Positions 17,084 to 26,556 of a stretch of DNA of 64,000 nucleotides are shown here, in pieces. Made by a program: the position numbers and the translations under genes. Source of the DNA: an uncultured Phocaeicola sp. (GTDB lineage Bacteria; Bacteroidota; Bacteroidia; Bacteroidales; Bacteroidaceae). The stretch lies in assembly GCA_948579315.1 (NCBI GenBank), contig CAPAOL010000004.1, positions 46,157-110,156 of the forward strand, read 5' to 3'. Every line of letters begins with the position of its first letter. Positions within the stretch are counted from its first letter, which is position 1. The notes below the pieces were generated by a model. That model had not been told where the DNA came from. It saw only the letters and a program-made list of their open reading frames with translations, and searched no databases.

Positions 17084-18997
17084 CTATTGCAGAGCATATT
17101 GATTGGCACCGACAGGCCAGCCTGGATTTTGATAAACAACGGAAGTGGAAATATCGCCTCCTTTCTCAGGGGTTGAAAGACGGAATACGTCATAAGAGAT
17201 AGGGGTCAGGTAATTCGCTTCTTCAAAGTTGTAGCCATTGTTGGTAATGATCAGTTCGTTGGCAAAATGCGGACGTAAATATTTAGAATTACTAACCACT
17301 AAGCCGGCAGCCAATTGTTTCACATAGTAAGGCTCTTTTTGATACTCTTGCCAATTGAATCCTTCTGTTTGATAGTTTTTCATTTTATCTAGTGAACGCC
17401 AGCGTAAAAGATCATCTTTACGCATGCCTTCTGCTATAAATTCGCAACGTCGTTCACGGCGGATATTATATAAAGTTTTGTCTATCATCTGACTTCCGGA
17501 CCAAACAGCCAGATCGTTTTCTTTACTTAGATCTGTTGCATCGATAGTTTTTTGGAAGTTTTCTGATACGCCGGCACGCTTTCTCAAAGCTCTCCAGTAT
17601 TTTTTGCTATAATCATCTAGATTTTTGTTTTTCATATAGTCAGCTTCCATATAGTTGAGATATGCTTCGCTGGCGCGGAATATCATATAAGCCAAAGGTG
17701 AATTATCCGCTGGAGCTACATTGCTGTCTCTCCATCCTTTACGAACTAAATATCCTGTAGCTGTTCTGCTTAAGTTTTGATAAGCTTGTAGTAGATTTGC
17801 ATAGACCATTCTTCCGTCTTGGTCCATATTACCACCTCTCCAAACCATATCACCCGGTTTGAAAGTTGATTCTACAAGGCGTAAATCACGATTCTCCATT
17901 ACATCGGGGATACTTTTGTCGCCTTTGTATTCTGTATTTTCTGGTGCATAAATAGGCAGGCCATTGGTAGTTAGGAAAGTTTCAACCATGGATCGTGTAT
18001 AACCTCCACCTTGTCCCACACAGCCTTCACCGTTTTCATTGTATATGCTATGATAATTGCCTTCTACTAAGCTATTCACTTTGGCATCCGCACTATACAT
18101 ACGCCATAATAATACCTCTTTGTTGGAAGAAAGATCATATTGATTGAACATATTCATATAATCTTCTATTTTATCAGAGATTTGTATTGCTTCTGCCACT
18201 TCTTTGGCAGATGCCATCGCTTCAGTCAGGAAGAAATCTATTTCAGTATTAAGGTTGCCATTGAAAGTACCGCCCGGCCAGCCCGGACCACCTGGTACTC
18301 GTGCGGTTCCTTGATGGTAGGTTTCCCAACTTGCTTCATACAGGGCTACACGTGATTTAAATAGATAGGCACACTCTCTGTTCAGACGGTGATTGGTCAG
18401 ATTATTACTGCGCGGTAATAATCGGGCAATGGCTTCGTTCAGGTCTTCTAGAATAAATCGGGCCACTTCATTACGTGGCTTACGTTTGTTTGCTTTCACA
18501 TTGGCGGCATAATCATCTGCGCTAAGTTCTGATTTGATAATGGGAAAATCTCCGAATTTCCTCAAATATTCGAAATAGATGTAAGCTCTGAAGAAGTAAA
18601 TCTCACCGATATATTGCTGAGTTTCGCGGGTATCTTCCAGTTCCCCTTTTTGGATATTTTCCAAAGCGTAATATAACAATCGGTTACAGTCGCGCAAATG
18701 TCCTTGCCGATTATAACTTCCTGTGGCGGCAACTTTGATACGTTGCGGTAGAAAGAAATCTACAGGATCTGTTCCTGCTTGGTTATCACTGGTTTGATCG
18801 TTGGTAAAAAGATTGGTGTCTTTGAAATCGGGCAATAGTTCGTATTTCTTGTTACAATAAGCCTGCAATTGGCTTGGTTCTGTGAAAAAACCTTCATTCA
18901 CATTGTCTGTCAATGGTTCTCTATCTAGAAAATCGTTACATGAGCTTATAGCGAATGAAGTTGCTATTATAGGGAGTATGATGTATTTTAATTTCAT
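17084..18997 (-). CDS. SusD/RagB outer-membrane glycan-binding lipoprotein
   Basis: This 637-residue lipoprotein binds the glycan at the surface and works with the SusC transporter 20 bp upstream. The signal peptide ends at the lipobox AISSC (Cys20), followed by NDFLDREPLTDNVNEGFF, the usual start of mature SusD. The tetratricopeptide-like helical core includes YFFRAYIYFEYLRKFGDFPI, and the C-terminal part includes NIRRERRCEFIAEGMRKDDL, characteristic of the RagB/SusD family. It belongs to the locus controlled by the hybrid two-component regulator at 22457. Confidence 0.95.
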   Translation of the reverse strand: MKLKYIILPIIATSFAISSCNDFLDREPLTDNVNEGFFTEPSQLQAYCNKKYELLPDFKDTNLFTNDQTSDNQAGTDPVDFFLPQRIKVAATGSYNRQGHLRDCNRLLYYALENIQKGELEDTRETQQYIGEIYFFRAYIYFEYLRKFGDFPIIKSELSADDYAANVKANKRKPRNEVARFILEDLNEAIARLLPRSNNLTNHRLNRECAYLFKSRVALYEASWETYHQGTARVPGGPGWPGGTFNGNLNTEIDFFLTEAMASAKEVAEAIQISDKIEDYMNMFNQYDLSSNKEVLLWRMYSADAKVNSLVEGNYHSIYNENGEGCVGQGGGYTRSMVETFLTTNGLPIYAPENTEYKGDKSIPDVMENRDLRLVESTFKPGDMVWRGGNMDQDGRMVYANLLQAYQNLSRTATGYLVRKGWRDSNVAPADNSPLAYMIFRASEAYLNYMEADYMKNKNLDDYSKKYWRALRKRAGVSENFQKTIDATDLSKENDLAVWSGSQMIDKTLYNIRRERRCEFIAEGMRKDDLLRWRSLDKMKNYQTEGFNWQEYQKEPYYVKQLAAGLVVSNSKYLRPHFANELIITNNGYNFEEANYLTPISYDVFRLSTPEKGGDISTSVVYQNPGWPVGANQYALQ

Positions 18998-19017
18998 GAT
19001 TATGATTTATTTAAAGT

Positions 19018-22000
19018 TTATAATGTAATATTAATTCCACATGATAGAGTATAGCTTAACGGATAACTCATACCGTTTTGGTAAATTAGTTCTGGATCAA
19101 AATTTTTACTCATCTTGGTACCAGTCCATAAATTATCTCCGGAGAAGAATAGTCGTACTTTCTCCAGGTTAGCTTTTTGTATCCATGCTTTAGGCAACGT
19201 GTAACCTATTTGTATGTTTTTCAAGCGGATGTAAGCTGCATTCTGCAAGTAACGACTTTGTACCTGCTGGTTTTGTTTACTTCCAATAATGGGGCGCGGA
19301 TAATAAGCATTGAGATTTGCTCCCATTTCATCTCCTTCAGGACGGAAGTAATCCATGTGTTCTTCGTATCCGGTGGAATCCCATTGCCCCCCGTTGATAC
19401 CCCAGAAAATCATACCTTTAGAATAAGCGGTTCTGTCGTCGCCTCCTACCCAAACGTCACGTTTGGCTACGCCCTGGAACATTAGATTGATATCAAATCC
19501 TTTATAGTCAGCTCCTAATGAGAAGCCAAAACGAAAGCGGGGTGTGTAATTTCCAATAATGGTTAAATCTTTCGGATCAGTGGCAGACGTACCTTTTTCT
19601 ATGGCAGGATTGTCATCCAGGTTAGCGTACATGATATCACCGGCTTTCCAAATATTGTTTCCTACATTGGGTAATTTGCTTTGGTCATGTTGGGCTATCC
19701 ATGATTGCATTTCTTCATCGGTTTTTGCTATGCCTACTGTTTTGAATCCCCATATTTCGCCTAATTTTTTCCCTTTCCAATAATTTTCAATGGTGTTTCC
19801 GTCTTCATCTTTGGTGTAAAATGTTTTATCAGGATTGGGATATTCTGTTACTTCTGTTTGAGCATCAGATAGATTGAAAGAAGCATGATACCCTACTTTA
19901 CCAATTCTGTCCTGCCAAGTTAGTTGTAATTCCCAGCCTTTGGTTCGTAAAGAGGTATTATTCATTTTGGGAGCTGATGCTCCTACTAATGGAGTTATTT
20001 CTTCGGCAGGTCCTACCATGTCTTTGGTATCACGAATGTAGTATTCAACGTATCCGTTCAGACGATTGTTAAATGCACCAAAGTCAAGTCCTGCATTATA
20101 GCTGGTGACACGTTCCCATGTGAGCAAGGAACTGACGAGACCGGGGGAAGATGCTATATTGGACTTGTTGGCTAAGTCAAGCAGCCAGCGTCCGCCGGCA
20201 TCTACGCTACCTACAGTTATATTTTGAATAGAATAAGTAGGATAATAATTATCTGTATTCTGATTGCCTAGGCTACCGTAAGAAAAACGTAGTTTTAACA
20301 GGTTGACATATGCTTCTGCCGGACTCCAGAATGCTTCGCGGGCGATGTTCCAACCTATAGAAACAGAGGGAAATGTGCCCCATCGTTGGTTACCGCGGAA
20401 GCGTGAAGTCCCATCGCGACGAATGTTTCCTTCTAATAGGTATCGTCCTTCGTAGTCATAATTTAAACGGGCAAAATATCCCATTGTAGCCCATTCTTTT
20501 GAGGAGCCTTTCAAATCACTTGTACCAGTGGCCGTATTGATACTGGGGACATTTTCGTTGATGACATCATAGCGTTTGCCGATTAATTCGTTGATGTAAT
20601 AATATTCGGTATTCATACCTGCTGTAACTTTGAAATTGTGCTTGTTCCAGGAATATTCATAATCTGCATATAGTGAAGTTGTCATCATGGAAGTTTGCTG
20701 TGTTTGACTTTGCACAAATGTCTTTCCTGCTGCTAAATCGGGGTCTCCTCCTAACCATGCTTCTTCCACGGGTTGGTTGTCACGGGTATAGAGATAGACT
20801 TTATTTACATTATATTGGTGGCGGTAGCTTTCTGTCCGTAGAGTCGCCTGTCCGTGAATACCTAATCCTTTTAATGGAGTCAGATGGAAACCTCCGGAAG
20901 TGAAGTAGGTGTCTTTACTGCTGTTTGAACGCCCTCCAGAAGTTAATTGCATTAATTTAGGATTACGTGTATAGTGTCCGTTGTTGTCATAGAGAGGCAT
21001 CATGGGATATAATTTGGTCGTTTCTGCAAAGAAACGATCGCCATAGAGTTTCACAAAAGTTGGCATTTCTATATCTGAACGTATAAAACGAGCGTTAAAA
21101 TCTAAACTTAGCCATTTGGTGACTTGTCCTGTTACCTTTCCACTGATGTTATAACGTTTTTTGTTTTCGTCAGAGTAATTCATCTGTCCGTTTTGAGAAA
21201 GGAAAGCTCCCGATAGATAGTATTTAACTTTCTCACCTCCTCCGGAGATACTTAGATTATGTTCTTGTCCGAAAGATGTTTTGTCAATGAAGTTTCTTGG
21301 CCAGTTTTGATTATCATTGGAAGCGACGTTGAAAGGGAAAAAATTGTTTCCTTGTGAACCATTGGGGTCTGAGGTGTATGGGTATTCACTCGCCATGTAT
21401 TTCTGAATGCGGTCTATCGTATCATCAGTGAAAATAAAAGTGGTGCCGCTTCCTGAATTTTTTTGTGCTGCATTGAAATACTTGGCAAAGCGGTAGGAGT
21501 CGAGCATGTCAGGAATGTTGGTGGGGCGTGACCATCTGAAATTGTTTGAATACTGAATGGTGGCTTTTCCTGCTTCTCCTGATTTGGTTGTAACCAAGAT
21601 TACGCCAAATGGAGCGCGTGAACCGTAAATGGCAGATGCGGCAGCATCTTTTAACACGGAAATGTTAGCGATATCCTGCGGATTTAACGAGTTTATGTCT
21701 CCTTCGGCTCCATCAATTAAAACTAAAGGTGAGGCACTGGATCCGGTATTCAAATTTCCTGTTCCACGAATATTCATGGTGGGATTATAGTCTAATCGTC
21801 CACCTTTGTCATTCATGTCAATGTTCAATCCTGGCATCACTCCTTGAAGAGCTTGTGAAACTGAAGTGACAGGACGTGATTCCAGTGTTTTTTTATCCAC
21901 GGTAGCAACTGCTCCTGTTAAGTTCACTTTCTTTTGCGTACCAAAGCCTACTACCACAACTTCGTCCAGCGTTTGCGTATCTTCCGCTAAAGAGATTTGA

Positions 22001-22272
22001 TAAAAAGTTTGGTTGCCATTGATTGTAAATTCTTGGGGGGTATACCCGATAAAGGAAACAATTAGCACACTGCTTTTTGAGGCTTGGATTGTGAATTTTC
22101 CATCCAGATCAGTAACCGTTCCGTTGGTAGTACCTTTGACAACTACACTAGCACCGATAATGGGCTCATTGAGCTTTTTATCCGTGACTACACCGGTGAT
22201 GCTGAATTGCTGGGCGTACAGGAATGTACAGTTGCAAAGCAATATCAAAAATAGAATTGAGATTTTTTTCAT
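19018..22272 (-). CDS. SusC/RagA TonB-dependent outer-membrane transporter
   Basis: This 1,084-residue channel imports oligosaccharides bound by the downstream SusD. It has a signal peptide (ending LYAQQ), then a carboxypeptidase-regulatory-like domain (ITGVVTDKKLNEPIIGASVV). The SusC linker motif DEVVVVGFGTQKK and a plug domain with PLVLIDGAEGD and ISVLKDAAASAIYGSRAPFG come next. The barrel ends in GINITL, as is common. It is divergent from the regulator gene with a 184-bp gap. Transcription should rise when the regulator senses a degradation product of the target glycan. Confidence 0.95.
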   Translation of the reverse strand: MKKISILFLILLCNCTFLYAQQFSITGVVTDKKLNEPIIGASVVVKGTTNGTVTDLDGKFTIQASKSSVLIVSFIGYTPQEFTINGNQTFYQISLAEDTQTLDEVVVVGFGTQKKVNLTGAVATVDKKTLESRPVTSVSQALQGVMPGLNIDMNDKGGRLDYNPTMNIRGTGNLNTGSSASPLVLIDGAEGDINSLNPQDIANISVLKDAAASAIYGSRAPFGVILVTTKSGEAGKATIQYSNNFRWSRPTNIPDMLDSYRFAKYFNAAQKNSGSGTTFIFTDDTIDRIQKYMASEYPYTSDPNGSQGNNFFPFNVASNDNQNWPRNFIDKTSFGQEHNLSISGGGEKVKYYLSGAFLSQNGQMNYSDENKKRYNISGKVTGQVTKWLSLDFNARFIRSDIEMPTFVKLYGDRFFAETTKLYPMMPLYDNNGHYTRNPKLMQLTSGGRSNSSKDTYFTSGGFHLTPLKGLGIHGQATLRTESYRHQYNVNKVYLYTRDNQPVEEAWLGGDPDLAAGKTFVQSQTQQTSMMTTSLYADYEYSWNKHNFKVTAGMNTEYYYINELIGKRYDVINENVPSINTATGTSDLKGSSKEWATMGYFARLNYDYEGRYLLEGNIRRDGTSRFRGNQRWGTFPSVSIGWNIAREAFWSPAEAYVNLLKLRFSYGSLGNQNTDNYYPTYSIQNITVGSVDAGGRWLLDLANKSNIASSPGLVSSLLTWERVTSYNAGLDFGAFNNRLNGYVEYYIRDTKDMVGPAEEITPLVGASAPKMNNTSLRTKGWELQLTWQDRIGKVGYHASFNLSDAQTEVTEYPNPDKTFYTKDEDGNTIENYWKGKKLGEIWGFKTVGIAKTDEEMQSWIAQHDQSKLPNVGNNIWKAGDIMYANLDDNPAIEKGTSATDPKDLTIIGNYTPRFRFGFSLGADYKGFDINLMFQGVAKRDVWVGGDDRTAYSKGMIFWGINGGQWDSTGYEEHMDYFRPEGDEMGANLNAYYPRPIIGSKQNQQVQSRYLQNAAYIRLKNIQIGYTLPKAWIQKANLEKVRLFFSGDNLWTGTKMSKNFDPELIYQNGMSYPLSYTLSCGINITL

Positions 22273-22311
22273 GCTTCTCTGTTTTTTAATTAGACATTAG
22301 GTTAATACATT

Positions 22312-22320
22312 GCAAATGTA
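22312..22320 (-). promoter_or_regulatory. -7 promoter element for the second SusC/SusD operon
   Basis: On the minus strand this is TACATTTGC, an exact match to TAnnTTTG, 39 bp before the SusC ATG. No TTG is seen at the -33 distance, which fits an activator-dependent promoter controlled by the divergent AraC-type hybrid regulator. Confidence 0.55.
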
Positions 22321-22406
22321 TGTTAATCAGTGATGTGGCTTAATACACGTTCATTTCATTCAGCATGCATGTTTAATGCATCTCTATATTTTTTGGTGAA
22401 TCTTTG

Positions 22407-22437
22407 TTGTTATCTCTTTTTTATTTTATTCCTTTGC
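22407..22437 (+). promoter_or_regulatory. Promoter of the hybrid two-component regulator
   Basis: A TTG at 22407-22409 is followed after 19 bp by TTCCTTTGC at 22429-22437, the same near-consensus -7 sequence seen before acpP. It ends 19 bp before the ATG at 22457. Both elements are present, which suits constitutive low expression of a sensor. Confidence 0.5.
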
Positions 22438-22456
22438 TACAGGTAATGAATTAAAT

Positions 22457-25400
22457 ATGAACCTTAAAATCTTATCACTGGTTATAATTGGAGTATGTAT
22501 ATTGCTGCCGGATGTGTGCTATGCTTTTTTAAGCAAAGATGTGCATCTGCTCAATATGCAAAACGGATTGGCCGACAATACCGTATCTGCTGTTTATAAG
22601 GATAAAGAAGGCTTCATTTGGTTTGGAACCCGAAACGGGTTGAGCCGTTATGACGGTAGGCGGATTACAAATTTTGAAAGGAGTAGGAGTTATCCTAGTA
22701 TTTCAAACTTAAAGGAGGTTTTTGACGGGGTGCTGGCATTTGTGGATAATGGTGTCTTTTCTGCATTTGATTTGAAAAAAGAACGGTTTTTGTCTGTGGT
22801 TTCTTCTTCGGGACAGGGTATTCCATCTCGAGGGATGTTGCAGAGGAATGATTCGTTGGTTTGGGTGATTTCCGGGAGTGAGCTGCATTTAATGAAGCGG
22901 TGCGCATCAAAAGAGGGTGAGCTTCGGCTCCGGGTTCAAGAAAAATATACAGGCTGGAATAACCAGGATAATCTTTTGGTTGCCATCACTTATTCTTCGG
23001 ATAAAAAAAGTATCTGTCTGATTGATGAAAAAGGTAGAATTATCTTGCTGGATGCGACAAACCTGAATTCCTTTCGGGTGATTGACCTGGGGCGTACCGG
23101 TAGTCTGTCTGTAAATTCTGTTTTGTATGATGATGGTCGGATATGGATTTCTACAATTGCTCATGGGGTTATTTATTACAATGAACGAACCGGGAAAATC
23201 AAGCAGTTGACTTATCATGTGGCTCCGGTATCCGACAGACTTTCTCATACAGATGTTTTCGGTGTTATCAGATTAAATGAGAATAAATATCTGGCCGTAA
23301 CGTGGAATGGATATACGGTGATGACAATAGATAAAAATAATCAGGACGAGATATTGACAGAAGTTTATAGTAACACTTCTTCTTTGATGTACCGCAATCT
23401 TGAAACGAGGATGATTGCGGCTTATTACGATTCACATGGTATTCTGTGGATTGGTACGGATGGTGGAGGAGTTATCTGGTCGGATTTGCGTATGCAGTTT
23501 TATAATTGTTTTTATCAGGACAGGCATAATGAGATTTGTTCTATTGTAGCGGATGACGATCATTATCTTTGGTTGGCAACATACCATAAAGGAATTATGC
23601 GGAGCCGGACAGCGTTTGGTACTTCGGAAAAAACAGACTTCTTTCAAGTAGGAGATCAAGATGTGAAAAAACAACAGACAGTGTTGTGCAGTCTGAAAGA
23701 TGAGAAAGGGAATTTATGGTTTGGGAATTCAGATGGTTCATTGACCTGTTATTATAAAAAAGAACGCTCATTCAAGATATTGCGATTGATCACGGAAGAT
23801 GGTGACCTTAACAAATCATCTGTCTGGGCCTTATTTCTTGATAGCAAAGGCCGTTTTTGGATTGGTACACATAAAGGACTTTGGTTATTCGACCGTGAAA
23901 CGAACAGGGGTAAGAAGATACATTTCAAAGTATCCGGATTACAGAACTTGTCTCCTCTTTATATTCGTGCTATGGCTGAAACCGACGATCATACGCTTTG
24001 GCTGGGCACTGCGAATTATGGTATATGTAAAGTGATAAATGAAAAAGAACTGCAGACCGGCTATGAAAAGAAGTATGGTATGGCTGAGAATTCCGTTCGT
24101 TCATTATTAGCTTCGTCTGATGGTAATCTGTATGTCGGATACATGGCCGGTCTGGCAGTTTTCTCTCCCGGACAGGATGCGATAACTCATGTATATACTA
24201 CCCGGGATGGATTGTGCAGTAACTTTATTGGTTGCATGACTGAGGATGCGGACGGGCAAATCTGGTTGGGCTCTAATTCAGGTATTTCCCGTTATAGCCG
24301 TCATCAGCATTTGTTTTATAATTATTACATTGCAGGCAGTAACCGTTCTGTCCTGCATTGGGAGGATGTCCTGTTTTGGGGAAATAATAAAAATCTTACT
24401 TATTTTAACCCCGATGACATTAAAGCGTTTACCACTTCCGAATCTGTCGTGATTACCGGATTGGAGGTAAATAATAAACCTGTAGAGATAGGAAGAGAGG
24501 TCAATGGGCAGACCATTCTTTCACAAAGTATTTTCTATACGCCTTTTGTCCGGTTGAATCATGCGAATCGTGACTTTGCGCTGACGTTCAATAACCTTTC
24601 TTATTCTGAAAGCCAGCAGAAGTATAGTTACAGGCTTCGTCCTTATCAGCCTGGTTGGCTTGTGGCCAACGGAGGGGAAAAAGTTTCGTATGCTAACCTT
24701 CCTGCCGGGGAATATGTTTTTGAGGTGAAAAATATTTATCCGGATGAAAGAGACAGTAAAATAACCTCGTTGAGAGTAGAGATTTTGCCTCATTGGAGTG
24801 AAACTTTCTTTTTCCGCTTCTGTATGATGGTGCTGGGAGGGATAATAGTTTATATGGTTATGCAGCGTATTAAATTACGGCAAAAGAGGTTGGAGCACGA
24901 GTTGCGCTTGGAACATGAGATATTTGCTGCTACTGTAGAGCGTGACAAGGAGAAGCAGATTCGGATGGAACGCGAGAATTTCTTTACGAATGCAGCTCAC
25001 GAGTTGCGTACACCTTTAACTTTAATCTTATCTCCCCTGCAGGAATTGTTAGGAACCGTCCGCCCTTCAGACACCGTCTATACTAAACTGGCTGCCATGT
25101 ATCGCAATGGAACCTCTTTGCAGACATTGGTCGATCATTTGCTTTATGTGCAGAAGATTGAAGCAGGTATGATTAAACTCCGGATTTCGAAAGTCGATAT
25201 AGTGGTATTGGCAAAGCAGATAACCGATCCTTTTCATGAACTGGCAGAAACAGAAGGGATTAACTTTACGGTTGAATCGCTGAATGAGCCACTTTTGCTA
25301 TGGATAGACGTGGAAAAAATAAGTTCGGCTATCCGTAATTTATTATCTAATGCGTTTAAGTATACATCTCCGAATGGAAAGGTGATTTTTAAGATGAACC

Positions 25401-26530
25401 GTATCGAGATAGATGGATATTCATTTTGCAGTATAATCATATCGGATACAGGTAAAGGAATACCGGAAGAGTTACGGGGGAGGATTTTTGAATCATTTAT
25501 TACCGGAGAAAATACACCTTTGTTTTCTAATAAGGTAGGTATAGGCTTGCGTATTGTTAAAAATACGATGGATCTTCATCATGGCACGGTGAATTTGGAC
25601 AGTACTCTCGGAAAGGGTAGCACTTTCACATTATTGATTCCTGAGGGAAATGCACATTTTGCAGAGGACCGGTATGAGATTGTTGGTGCTCCGGAGATGG
25701 AGGAATATGCTCTTCCGTTACCGGTAATGCAGGCGGAAGGGCAGGAAGACAAGCCTTCGAATAAAAAAACATCTCTTCTTGTTATTGAGGACAATGAGGA
25801 AATCCGGCATTATGTCTGTTCTTTATTCTGTAAAGATTATGCCGTATATGAGGCGGCAAACGGTGAAGAGGGGGTTGATGTGGCAATGAGTAAAATTCCG
25901 GATTTGATTATTTCTGATATAATGATGCCTGTAAAAGATGGGTTTACCTGTTGCCGGGAATTGCGTGAGCAGCCTCGGACAGCACATATCCCTATTTTGA
26001 TGCTGACGGCAAAGGCTGAGGATGCGGATGTGTTGCAGGCTTCAAAAATAGGTGTGGATGATTATATGATGAAACCCTTCAATCCGGAGGTATTGAAGGC
26101 AAAAGTCCGGAACCTGATACTCCAGCGGGAACGCCTGAAGAGGATATATACAAAGACGTTGATGTTGAAGCAGCAGGAAAGTGAACCGGAAGCGGATGGG
26201 AATAATGCTCCGGATGATTTTATACAGCAAATTATTCATGTCATAGAAGCTAATCTGGCGAATGAGAACTTTAATGTAAAAATGTTGGCGGAGCAATTGA
26301 ATATGAGTCAGCCTACTCTTTATAGAAAAATAAAGCAACGTAGCGAACTGGCTGCTATTGATATGATTCGGAGTGTACGGATGAGCAAGGCTGCCTCCCT
26401 TATTATGGAGAACAGGTATTCCATTCAGGAAATAGCCGAAATGGTAGGATATAGTGATACACGTACGCTCCGAAAGCATTTTACCGAGCAATTCGGAGTG
26501 TCTCCATCCAAGTATATGGAAAAGGATTGA
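22457..26530 (+). CDS. Hybrid two-component system regulator of the sulfated-glycan locus
   Basis: One polypeptide of 1,357 residues senses a glycan fragment in the periplasm and activates the adjacent SusC/SusD operon. Order: signal peptide; two seven-bladed propellers made of Reg_prop repeats (for example GFIWFGTRNGLSRYDG), about residues 25-690; a Y_Y_Y domain at about 695-775; one membrane helix at about 785-805. Inside the cell follow a histidine kinase with phospho-acceptor His848 (AAHELRTPLTLIL), an ATPase domain with GKGIPEELRGRIFE, a receiver domain with Asp1154 in IISDIMMPVKDGF, and an AraC-type DNA-binding domain at about 1260-1355. All catalytic residues appear intact. It is divergent from its likely target. 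Confidence 0.95.
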   Translation: MNLKILSLVIIGVCILLPDVCYAFLSKDVHLLNMQNGLADNTVSAVYKDKEGFIWFGTRNGLSRYDGRRITNFERSRSYPSISNLKEVFDGVLAFVDNGVFSAFDLKKERFLSVVSSSGQGIPSRGMLQRNDSLVWVISGSELHLMKRCASKEGELRLRVQEKYTGWNNQDNLLVAITYSSDKKSICLIDEKGRIILLDATNLNSFRVIDLGRTGSLSVNSVLYDDGRIWISTIAHGVIYYNERTGKIKQLTYHVAPVSDRLSHTDVFGVIRLNENKYLAVTWNGYTVMTIDKNNQDEILTEVYSNTSSLMYRNLETRMIAAYYDSHGILWIGTDGGGVIWSDLRMQFYNCFYQDRHNEICSIVADDDHYLWLATYHKGIMRSRTAFGTSEKTDFFQVGDQDVKKQQTVLCSLKDEKGNLWFGNSDGSLTCYYKKERSFKILRLITEDGDLNKSSVWALFLDSKGRFWIGTHKGLWLFDRETNRGKKIHFKVSGLQNLSPLYIRAMAETDDHTLWLGTANYGICKVINEKELQTGYEKKYGMAENSVRSLLASSDGNLYVGYMAGLAVFSPGQDAITHVYTTRDGLCSNFIGCMTEDADGQIWLGSNSGISRYSRHQHLFYNYYIAGSNRSVLHWEDVLFWGNNKNLTYFNPDDIKAFTTSESVVITGLEVNNKPVEIGREVNGQTILSQSIFYTPFVRLNHANRDFALTFNNLSYSESQQKYSYRLRPYQPGWLVANGGEKVSYANLPAGEYVFEVKNIYPDERDSKITSLRVEILPHWSETFFFRFCMMVLGGIIVYMVMQRIKLRQKRLEHELRLEHEIFAATVERDKEKQIRMERENFFTNAAHELRTPLTLILSPLQELLGTVRPSDTVYTKLAAMYRNGTSLQTLVDHLLYVQKIEAGMIKLRISKVDIVVLAKQITDPFHELAETEGINFTVESLNEPLLLWIDVEKISSAIRNLLSNAFKYTSPNGKVIFKMNRIEIDGYSFCSIIISDTGKGIPEELRGRIFESFITGENTPLFSNKVGIGLRIVKNTMDLHHGTVNLDSTLGKGSTFTLLIPEGNAHFAEDRYEIVGAPEMEEYALPLPVMQAEGQEDKPSNKKTSLLVIEDNEEIRHYVCSLFCKDYAVYEAANGEEGVDVAMSKIPDLIISDIMMPVKDGFTCCRELREQPRTAHIPILMLTAKAEDADVLQASKIGVDDYMMKPFNPEVLKAKVRNLILQRERLKRIYTKTLMLKQQESEPEADGNNAPDDFIQQIIHVIEANLANENFNVKMLAEQLNMSQPTLYRKIKQRSELAAIDMIRSVRMSKAASLIMENRYSIQEIAEMVGYSDTRTLRKHFTEQFGVSPSKYMEKD

Positions 26531-26556
26531 ATCTGCTTCTTATCCGAAGCAGATTC
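26529..26556. terminator. Hairpin shared by the ends of the regulator and pfkA genes
   Basis: A perfect 11-bp inverted repeat (GAATCTGCTTC and GAAGCAGATTC) with loop TTATCC sits on the 9-bp gap between two convergent stop codons. Part of the stem codes for the last residues of PfkA (GICFG). It can act as terminator for both transcripts, though no strong T tract follows on either side. Confidence 0.6.
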
